From: Methanomassiliicoccales archaeon
Lineage (GTDB): Archaea; Thermoplasmatota; Thermoplasmata; Methanomassiliicoccales; JACIVX01
Assembly: GCA_028682925.1 (NCBI GenBank)
Contig: JAJRAG010000157.1
Span: forward strand, 1 to 10,287
Reading direction: 5' to 3'
Length of the DNA stretch: 10,287 bases
The notes under the pieces are model-generated. The model had not been told where the DNA came from and searched no databases. It saw nothing but the letters and a program-made list of their open reading frames with translations. A program made the position numbers and the translations under genes. Below are positions 1 to 5,422 of this stretch, one piece after another; within the stretch, counting starts at the first letter, position 1; each line of letters opens with the position of its first letter.

Positions 1-770
1 CATCTGGAACGATGTGCCCCAGGAGAAATCACATCGAGGCGATAGACGATGCTTCAAGAATGAAGGAACTCTCACCCTCAGCCGAAGTCACAGTAGTGAG
101 CAGAGACGTCAGAGCCGACGGCATGCACGAACTCGATTACAGAAAGGCCCAGGAACGCGGTATCAGATTCGTACGATATGATGAAGAGCCGATCATCGAG
201 CACGAAGGGGACCTAAGGGTGTTTGTAAATGATTTGTGCTCAGACTCTAGGTTGATTCTGGCTGCTGATGTCGTCGTTCTCAGCGGCCTGGTCTCACTTC
301 CGAGCAACCAGAAAAGGGCGAGGATCTTTGGGGTTCCGATAGAGAAGAATGGTCTCTTCAGGAGGACCCAGGTCAGGCTTGAGCCCGCGTCGACACTGAG
401 AGAAGGCGTTTTTGTCTGCGGCGGAGCAGCCAGCCCCAGACTCATTTCTGAGATGATGATCGAGGCATCGGCCGCTGCCACAATGGCCCTCTCGGTCGTG
501 AAGAGGAGATACATTGAGATTGGCGGGGCGGTCGCAGAGATCGACCCAGAGAAATGCTGCGTGTGCATGACATGCATCCGAAGCTGTCCGTACACTGCCC
601 CATTCGTCAACGACGAGAGCAAAGCAGAGATAGACATCCAGACCTGCCAAGGCTGCGGGATATGCGTTGGCATTTGCCCCAGCAAGGCGATAGAGATGTA
701 CAGCTACACGGACAATCAAATCGATGCACAGTCGTCCGCGATCGTAAAGGGGGGGCAAGATGAAAGCTAA
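1..770 (+). CDS. hdrA: HdrA-like subunit, C-terminal part (5' truncated by window edge)
   Basis: This is the C-terminal part of a heterodisulfide-reductase A-type iron-sulfur flavoprotein; the reading frame is open to the left edge, so the real start lies outside. It shows the end of the FAD (thioredoxin-reductase-like) domain, including VVLSGLV and a GVFVCGG segment like the 'DGIFLAGT' element of HdrA. After this come two ferredoxin-type [4Fe-4S] motifs, both CxxCxxCxxxCP, at about nt 555-593 and 644-682. In HdrABC-type complexes HdrA carries the FAD and passes electrons between MvhD, ferredoxin and other subunits. Its neighbours MvhD, MetV and MetF suggest it serves a methylene-tetrahydrofolate reductase complex rather than heterodisulfide reduction. 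Near the left edge, where HdrA normally has YCSRVCC, this protein reads MCPRRNH, so the CC pair of the HdrA-specific cluster is missing. The stop overlaps the next gene by 11 bases. The family call is firm; the partner complex is inferred. Confidence 0.88.
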   Translation, partial: SGTMCPRRNHIEAIDDASRMKELSPSAEVTVVSRDVRADGMHELDYRKAQERGIRFVRYDEEPIIEHEGDLRVFVNDLCSDSRLILAADVVVLSGLVSLPSNQKRARIFGVPIEKNGLFRRTQVRLEPASTLREGVFVCGGAASPRLISEMMIEASAAATMALSVVKRRYIEIGGAVAEIDPEKCCVCMTCIRSCPYTAPFVNDESKAEIDIQTCQGCGICVGICPSKAIEMYSYTDNQIDAQSSAIVKGGQDES

Positions 771-1176
771 CCTCAGTATCGTCGGGTATTGTTGCAGCTA
801 TGGGGGATACTCCTCCGCCGATCTTGCAGGTGCCTCACGCCTTCGCTACTCACCAGATGTCATGATAATCAGGATTCCTTGCGTAGGAAGGATCGATGTG
901 ATCCATATTCTAAGGGCGATCAGAAACGGAGCCGACGCGGTGTTTGTCGCGGGATGCCTCGAGAGGAACTGCAACTTCGAATACGGCAATTTCGAGGCGA
1001 GGAAAAGGGTCGAACACGCAAGGCGCCTCCTCGGTGAGATTGGCATCGAGAAGGAAAGAGTGGAGGTATTCAACGTTGCTTCGAACCAAGGATGGAGATT
1101 TCCGGAGATAGTCGACGAAATGGTATCCAGAGTGAATGTGCTTGGACCAAATCCGATAAGGAAGGTGGGCAAGTGA
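760..1176 (+). CDS. mvhD: MvhD-like [2Fe-2S] electron-transfer subunit
   Basis: This is a small soluble protein of 138 residues, the usual size of MvhD/VhuD-family subunits, which bind one [2Fe-2S] cluster and hand electrons to HdrA. Family signatures are the Cys-rich N-terminus followed by SADLAGASRLRY, the segment VMIIRIPCVGRID (Cys41), and GADAVFVAGCLERNC (Cys66, Cys71). There are five cysteines (11, 12, 41, 66, 71), but the usual N-terminal CxxC is an adjacent CC pair here. The ATG start is preceded by a G-rich Shine-Dalgarno stretch (about 747-755) and overlaps the end of hdrA. The stop overlaps the GTG start of metV. Translational coupling within hdrA-mvhD-metV is very likely. No hydrogenase large or small subunit genes are visible, so it probably links HdrA to MetVF rather than to a hydrogenase; that is inference. 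Confidence 0.86.
   Translation: MKANLSIVGYCCSYGGYSSADLAGASRLRYSPDVMIIRIPCVGRIDVIHILRAIRNGADAVFVAGCLERNCNFEYGNFEARKRVEHARRLLGEIGIEKERVEVFNVASNQGWRFPEIVDEMVSRVNVLGPNPIRKVGK
1158..1168 (+). promoter_or_regulatory. Ribosome-binding site for metV
   Basis: A purine-rich Shine-Dalgarno stretch (AAGGAAGGTGG) ends 4 bases before the GTG at 1173. It decides that start over the in-frame ATG at 1092, which lies deep inside mvhD and has no such site. Confidence 0.7.
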
Positions 1177-1877
1177 TAGTCGCCGACAAGAAACCCCTAA
1201 GCGAGCTATTCGAGAACGTCGAAGGATGCAAGAGAATCCTCGTTGCTGGATGCAAGTCGTGCGTCGCGATATGCCTTGTGGGAGGAGAGAAGGAGGTAGG
1301 ATTGCTGGCCGAATCCCTTCGCCTGTTCTCTGATTTGAATTCGAAAGGCTGGGAGGTCTCAGAGTATACCGTTGAGAGGCAATGTGAGAAAGAATGGGTT
1401 CGAGAGATGCACCAGAGCGTTCAGGACATAGATGCCGTGGTCTCAATCGCTTGCGGCGTTGGGGCGCAGACGATGCAGGAGCTCTATCCTGACAAGAGGA
1501 TTCTTCCTGGTCTGAACACATCGAACATGGGTGCGCCCGACGAGCAGGGCATCTTCCTCGAGAAGTGCGGCGGATGCGGGGATTGCATCCTCCATCTCAC
1601 TGGAGGAATATGTCCCATCGTCAGATGTGCGAAGAGTCTGCTGAATGGTCCATGCGGAGGGTCACAGAACGGCAAATGTGAGATCGATCCCGAGACGCCG
1701 TGCGCATGGGAACAGATCTATGATAGTCTCAAGAGACTAGGCAGGCTGGACCTAATGGAGAAGATAATCCCTCCGAAGAACTGGATACCGAGCAGAAGCG
1801 GAGGACCGAGAAAGATTGTCCGACCCGAAGCTGTCTTGACCCCAGAGGAAAAGGAGACGAAGGAGGGAATCAACTGA
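1173..1877 (+). CDS. metV: MetV, iron-sulfur/zinc partner subunit of methylene-tetrahydrofolate reductase
   Basis: This is a Cys-rich protein of 234 residues matching the methylene-THF reductase C-terminal-like family (MetV). MetV pairs with MetF in acetogens and carries metal clusters that deliver electrons to the MetF flavin. Cysteines occur in an N-terminal group (19, 27, 30, 34; VAGCKSCVAIC) and in a dense C-terminal group beginning KCGGCGDC and continuing through GGICP, RCAKS, NGPCGG, GKCE and TPCAW. The NGPCGG element is characteristic of the family. The GTG start at 1173 overlaps the mvhD stop as GTGA and has a good Shine-Dalgarno site. A longer reading from ATG 1092 would add 27 residues that are only the mvhD coding sequence in another frame. 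The stop at 1875-1877 overlaps the proposed metF start. Which cysteines bind Fe-S and which bind zinc cannot be told from sequence alone. Confidence 0.85.
   Translation: MIVADKKPLSELFENVEGCKRILVAGCKSCVAICLVGGEKEVGLLAESLRLFSDLNSKGWEVSEYTVERQCEKEWVREMHQSVQDIDAVVSIACGVGAQTMQELYPDKRILPGLNTSNMGAPDEQGIFLEKCGGCGDCILHLTGGICPIVRCAKSLLNGPCGGSQNGKCEIDPETPCAWEQIYDSLKRLGRLDLMEKIIPPKNWIPSRSGGPRKIVRPEAVLTPEEKETKEGIN
1861..1866 (+). promoter_or_regulatory. Strong ribosome-binding site pointing at a CTG start for metF
   Basis: A perfect AGGAGG sits 7 bases upstream of CTG 1874-1876. There is no ATG, GTG or TTG in the metF frame near it; the first one is GTG 1925, 58 bases away and too far to be served by this site. 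Confidence 0.6.
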
Positions 1878-2791
1878 TAGCTGGAAGCAACCTCGAAAAG
1901 GTCCTGACCGCCAAGAGATTTGCTGTGACCGCCGAGATCGGACCTCCAAAATCAGCGAACCCCGAAATCGTGCGTCGATACGCCAGATTGCTCAGAGAGC
2001 ACGGGGACGCTTTCAATGTGACTGACAATCAGACAGCCATTGTCAGGATGTCCAGCTTTGCTTCCGCGTTGATCTGCCTCCAGGAGGGGGCAGAGCCCAT
2101 CATGCAGATGACGTGCAGAGATCGGAACAGAATTGCACTTCAGTCGGATCTACTCGGGGCCTCTGCTCTGGGAGTCAGGAACGTGTTATGTCTCAGCGGC
2201 GATCACCAGACCTTCGGTAATCAAAGGGAAGCCAAGAATGTCTATGATATCGACTCGACCCAGGAGCTTCAGATGTTCAAGATGATGAGAGATGAGAGGC
2301 GGATCCTGGGCGATGACGAGTTGGAGGAGGGGCCGAAGATGTTCCTTGGGGCGGTGGAGAACCCATTCGCAGATCCATTCGAATTCCGGGTGGCGAGACT
2401 CGCGAAGAAAGTGTCCGCGGGCGCAGATTTCGTACAGACCCAGGCCGTCTTCGATATGGAAAGATTCGAACGTTGGATGTCCGCCGCGAGAGACAGGGGA
2501 TTGGACAGGAAGGTGCATATCATTGCTGGAGTCGTTCCTTTGAAGTCTCTCGGCGCGGCGAACTACATGAAGAAGAAAGTGCCTGGTATGATCGTCCCAG
2601 ATCACATAATCGAGCGCATGAGGAAGGCCACCGATGCCAAGTCAGAAGGCATCAGGATCTGTGTCGAACAGATTGAGCACTTGATGACGATCAAGGGCGT
2701 TCATGGAGTCCACATAATGGCTGTCAATTGGGAGGAGAAGGTTCCTGAGATTGTGGAAAAGGCCAACCTCCATCCAAGACCCCCACCTTAG
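1874..2791 (+). CDS. metF: MetF, 5,10-methylene-tetrahydrofolate reductase
   Basis: This is the flavin-dependent TIM-barrel enzyme that reduces methylene-THF to methyl-THF, the last reductive step of the folate methyl branch. Family motifs are FAVTAEIGPPK (Glu21, the position of the catalytic acid), QMTCRDRNRIALQSDLLGA, NVLCLSGDHQ, GADFVQTQAVFD (Asp185, Gln188), HIIAGVVPLKS and GVHGVHIMAVNWE near the C-terminus. I place the start at CTG 1874, giving 305 residues. The in-frame sequence between 1874 and 1925 reads LIAGSNLEKVLTAKRFA, which resembles the normal MetF N-terminus, and an AGGAGG lies 7 bases upstream. The first conventional start, GTG 1925, would cut into the first beta-strand and has no clear Shine-Dalgarno site. 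The gene follows metV with the overlap pattern CTGA. The length fits the short archaeal/acetogen type, which lacks a regulatory domain. The family call is firm; the start is less certain. Confidence 0.88.
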   Translation: MIAGSNLEKVLTAKRFAVTAEIGPPKSANPEIVRRYARLLREHGDAFNVTDNQTAIVRMSSFASALICLQEGAEPIMQMTCRDRNRIALQSDLLGASALGVRNVLCLSGDHQTFGNQREAKNVYDIDSTQELQMFKMMRDERRILGDDELEEGPKMFLGAVENPFADPFEFRVARLAKKVSAGADFVQTQAVFDMERFERWMSAARDRGLDRKVHIIAGVVPLKSLGAANYMKKKVPGMIVPDHIIERMRKATDAKSEGIRICVEQIEHLMTIKGVHGVHIMAVNWEEKVPEIVEKANLHPRPPP

Positions 2792-2902
2792 CAGTCAGAG
2801 TGTGAGACAACAATACCCGATCACTCCAGACCATAGGCAAGTCGTATCAACTTCGAGAGAGTCTATGAGCTTGCCACCGAAATCTCTCCTATTCCTGCTC
2901 GA
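2792..2902. other. Intergenic gap between convergent metF and acsE
   Basis: This gap of 111 bases lies between the 3' ends of metF and acsE. I see no ORF with a ribosome-binding site, no tRNA and no clear U-tract terminator. A weak pair of 6-base arms, GGCAAG (2836-2841) and CTTGCC (2870-2875), is separated by 28 bases and is not convincing as a terminator. Confidence 0.5.
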
Positions 2903-3679
2903 TCAGGCCCTGAGGAACGCGTCACAATAGAGCTTCTCGTTGAGCAGAACTTGGCCCGCTTTGATGATCTTCATAAGCTCCTCGTCCTCTGGATCGCAGA
3001 TAGCAGCAGTCAACCCGGCACCCATCAACATCGCGAGATACGTCCTGTTCAATAGGCTCCTTTCCTTGGTATGATTTGATACATTGCTTAGTCCTACTAC
3101 TGTCCTCGGCGGGGGATCGTTCAATGTCTGGAACAACTGCAGCGCCTGAATCACCTTCTTGCCCTGGTCCTGCGCGGATCCGACCGGAAGGATGAGCGGA
3201 TCTAGATATAGGCGCTCGGGCAGAATGTCGTATTCCATGGCCGTCGTTATCATCAACATTGCCAATTCAGTTCGAGACTCGGCATCATTCGGGACTCCTC
3301 GCTCATCCATGGCTAGGCATATGATCTCCGCATCGTGCTCCTTGCACAAAAGGAAGAACCGTTCCATCTTTTTCCGCTCGGCCGTTGTTGAATTCATGAT
3401 GACCTTGTTCTTGCACGCCTTCAGACCCGATTCCATCGTCTTGACGCCAGGCGTGTCGAGGCTCAGTGGCAGTTCCGTCACGTCCTGGACGGTCTTCACC
3501 ATCCACTCCATAACGACGGGAGCATCTTCCCTGCCTGGACCTGTGTTTATGTCCAGGACCTGCGCTCCGAAGTCGACCTGTCTCAATGCAATGTCCTGAA
3601 TGAATTTCGCATCTCGTCTGTCGATCGCCCTCGCAACTGACGCGAAGAGCCCGTTTATCCTCTCGCCTATGATGATCAT
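2903..3679 (-). CDS. acsE: AcsE, methyl-tetrahydrofolate:corrinoid iron-sulfur protein methyltransferase
   Basis: AcsE transfers the methyl group of methyl-THF to the cob(I)amide of the corrinoid iron-sulfur protein that feeds CO dehydrogenase/acetyl-CoA synthase. The protein is 258 residues, close to the roughly 262 of the Moorella enzyme, and can be aligned with it from my memory almost without gaps. It begins MIIIGERING and shows the pterin-site segments DINTGPG, LSLDTPG (Asp75), IMNSTTAER (Asn96), LYLDPLILP (Asp160) and VGLSNVS (Asn199). These four residues fall at the same numbers as the pterin-binding and activating residues of Moorella AcsE. The methyltransferase domain stands alone, without the B12-binding domain of MetH. 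It runs convergent to metF, whose product is its substrate, and divergent from purH. The ATG at 3677-3679 has no Shine-Dalgarno site but has a TATA-like box about 37 bases upstream, suggesting a very short leader. A corrinoid methyltransferase of another system (MtrH-like) is less likely given the close match. Confidence 0.9.
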   Translation of the reverse strand: MIIIGERINGLFASVARAIDRRDAKFIQDIALRQVDFGAQVLDINTGPGREDAPVVMEWMVKTVQDVTELPLSLDTPGVKTMESGLKACKNKVIMNSTTAERKKMERFFLLCKEHDAEIICLAMDERGVPNDAESRTELAMLMITTAMEYDILPERLYLDPLILPVGSAQDQGKKVIQALQLFQTLNDPPPRTVVGLSNVSNHTKERSLLNRTYLAMLMGAGLTAAICDPEDEELMKIIKAGQVLLNEKLYCDAFLRA

Positions 3680-3711
3680 CAGACAACCAGGGCAACAGAC
3701 CGAGGTCGACC

Positions 3712-3719
3712 AATAAAAG
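3712..3719 (-). promoter_or_regulatory. TATA-like box for acsE
   Basis: On the minus strand this reads CTTTTATT, centred about 37 bases upstream of the acsE ATG. At the usual archaeal TATA-to-start distance of about 25 bases, transcription would begin near 3690 and leave a leader of roughly 10 bases, in line with the missing Shine-Dalgarno site. A perfect 8-base palindrome, GGTCGACC (3704-3711), lies directly downstream of the box and could be an operator. Confidence 0.45.
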
Positions 3720-3768
3720 TCTTTGGATTGTCAGTCCACTGCAATCACATTTATGTCCGGAAGCGACG

Positions 3769-3774
3769 TTATAT
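3769..3774 (+). promoter_or_regulatory. TATA-like box for purH
   Basis: TTATAT lies about 50 bases upstream of the purH TTG start. Transcription starting about 25 bases downstream (near 3797) would give a leader of about 25 bases that still contains the GGAGGA site. A second AT-rich element, ATTTATG (3749-3755), is a weaker alternative. Confidence 0.45.
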
Positions 3775-3779
3775 CCCCG

Positions 3780-3798
3780 GCATACTGTTCATGTATGC
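3780..3798. repeat. Inverted repeat at the predicted purH transcription start
   Basis: A perfect inverted repeat, GCATAC (3780-3785) and GTATGC (3793-3798), is separated by 7 bases. It lies just after the TATA-like box and covers the expected transcription start. This is where an archaeal repressor would block the promoter, so it is a candidate operator; a 6-base match can also arise by chance. Confidence 0.4.
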
Positions 3799-3809
3799 TT
3801 CATTCAGCT

Positions 3810-3815
3810 GGAGGA
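3810..3815 (+). promoter_or_regulatory. Ribosome-binding site for purH
   Basis: GGAGGA is followed 6 bases later by TTG 3822. It fixes the purH start there, not at the upstream in-frame ATGs at 3723 or 3753. Confidence 0.75.
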
Positions 3816-3821
3816 ATCGGG

Positions 3822-5375
3822 TTGGTCAAGATAGAGCGGGCTTTAATCAGTGTTTCCAACAAGACGGGCATTGTTGAATTTGCAGCGGGATTGAAACAGA
3901 TGGGCGTCGAACTGATCTCGACAGGTGGGACCGCTTCGATGTTGAAGAAGAATGACATAGAAGCAGTGGAGATTTCTCAGGTCACAGGTTTCCCTGAAAT
4001 GCTGGACGGAAGAGTCAAGACGCTGCACCCGCTCATCCACGCTGGAATATTGGCCAGACGGGACCTTCCTGAGCATATGAACACGCTCAAGGAGAGGAAC
4101 ATAAAGAAGATCGACATGGTCGTGGTCAACCTCTATCCCTTCAAGGAGACCGTCTTGAAACAGGGATCCACCTTCGAAGACATCATAGAGAACATAGATA
4201 TCGGTGGCCCGAGCATGATCCGTGCCGCGGCAAAGAACTACCACTCTGTGGCTGTTGTGACGAATCCCGCTAGATACGGTCCGATACTCGAGGAGATTCG
4301 GTCCTCGGGAGGAAACGTCGGTCCGGAGACCCTCAAGGAACTGATGCTCGAAGCCTATAGAAGCACTGCGTTCTACGACTCGATGATTTCTTCATATCTT
4401 GGAAAGGTCTTAGGGTCCGAACTATTCCCGCCTACGATGTCTCTCGGTTTCGAGAAGGACATGGACCTGCGATACGGCGAGAACCCGAACCAATCCGCTG
4501 CGTTCTACACGGACCCTTTCGCGACTGGAGTATGCATCTCCAAGAGCGAGAGGCTCCATGGAAAGGAACTCTCTTTCAACAACATACTCGATTTGGAGGC
4601 GGCTCTGGAGATACTCAGGGACTTCGAGAGGCCGACGTCATGCGTGCTCAAGCACACCAATCCATGCGGTATCGCGAGCGCGGATACGATCAGCGAGGCT
4701 TTCGTGGTTGCATACAACGTCGATCCAATCGCTGCGTTCGGATGCGTCATAGGAGTCAACCGAGAGATGGACGATGCCACGGCCACGGAGATATCGAAAC
4801 ACTTCGTCGAGGCAGTGATAGCACCGTCGTACAGTCCTGGAGCTCTTGAGATTCTGATGAAGAAGAAGAACATCCGCATCCTCAGGACCAATGCCCCGAT
4901 TACCCGTGACGAGAGACCAGAGATGAAGATGAAGAAGATCAAGGGCGGTCTGCTCGTCCAGACCTCCGAATACATCAAGCTCAGACCAGAGAATCTCAAG
5001 GTGGTCACGAAGCGACAGCCTACCGAGGATGAGATCAAGTCCATGCTCTTCGCTTGGAAGGTGGTGAAGCACGTCTGGTCCAATGCTATCGTCTACGCTA
5101 AGGGTGAGAGGGCGGTAGGCATCGGGGCGGGACAGATGAGCAGAGTCGACTCCTCGATGATAGCGGCTTCAAAGGCGAAAGAGAATGCTAGAGGTAGCGT
5201 GATGGCCTCAGATGCCTTCTTCCCATTCCGAGACGGCGTCGACGAGGCCGCGAAAGCGGGTGTTGCTGCAATCATACAGCCTGGCGGGTCAGTGAAGGAT
5301 GAAGAGGTCATTCAGGCCGCAAACGAGCACAACATGGCCATGGTGTTCACAGGGACCAGAGTCTTCCGACATTGA
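3822..5375 (+). CDS. purH: Bifunctional PurH: AICAR transformylase / IMP cyclohydrolase
   Basis: PurH makes the last two steps of IMP synthesis: formyl transfer from 10-formyl-THF to AICAR, then ring closure. From TTG 3822 the protein has 517 residues, the normal full length. The N-terminal cyclohydrolase domain (about 1-195) shows STGGTA (33-38), VKTLHP (Lys66), NLYPF (Tyr105), NIDIGGPS (Asp126) and Lys138, which correspond to the known IMP cyclohydrolase residues. The C-terminal transformylase domain shows RYGENPNQ, LHGKELSFNN, KHTNPCG (Lys277-His278, the catalytic pair), AFGCVIGVNR, SDAFFPFRD and a C-terminal GTRVFRH. The TTG start is supported by GGAGGA and by the typical opening VKIERALISVSNKTG; the 33 upstream in-frame residues look unlike PurH. 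Many archaea use PurP and PurO instead, so a complete PurH implies a 10-formyl-folate pool, in keeping with metF and acsE nearby. It is divergent from acsE and 47 bases upstream of polX. Confidence 0.95.
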   Translation: MVKIERALISVSNKTGIVEFAAGLKQMGVELISTGGTASMLKKNDIEAVEISQVTGFPEMLDGRVKTLHPLIHAGILARRDLPEHMNTLKERNIKKIDMVVVNLYPFKETVLKQGSTFEDIIENIDIGGPSMIRAAAKNYHSVAVVTNPARYGPILEEIRSSGGNVGPETLKELMLEAYRSTAFYDSMISSYLGKVLGSELFPPTMSLGFEKDMDLRYGENPNQSAAFYTDPFATGVCISKSERLHGKELSFNNILDLEAALEILRDFERPTSCVLKHTNPCGIASADTISEAFVVAYNVDPIAAFGCVIGVNREMDDATATEISKHFVEAVIAPSYSPGALEILMKKKNIRILRTNAPITRDERPEMKMKKIKGGLLVQTSEYIKLRPENLKVVTKRQPTEDEIKSMLFAWKVVKHVWSNAIVYAKGERAVGIGAGQMSRVDSSMIAASKAKENARGSVMASDAFFPFRDGVDEAAKAGVAAIIQPGGSVKDEEVIQAANEHNMAMVFTGTRVFRH

Positions 5376-5422
5376 TGACAATGTTAATTGCACAGTGGCT
5401 CGAATACGTCGACTGACGCCAC

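Noticed and set aside
1092..1172. Longer MetV reading from ATG 1092
   Set aside because: The extra 27 residues lie wholly within mvhD in another frame and look unlike MetV; GTG 1173 has a good ribosome site and the typical stop-start overlap.
2836..2875. Possible terminator hairpin between metF and acsE
   Set aside because: There are only 6-base arms with a 28-base loop and no U-tract; too weak to call.
3723..3821. N-terminal extension of PurH from ATG 3723
   Set aside because: The 33 residues do not resemble PurH and would overlie the probable promoter; TTG 3822 with GGAGGA gives the normal family length.
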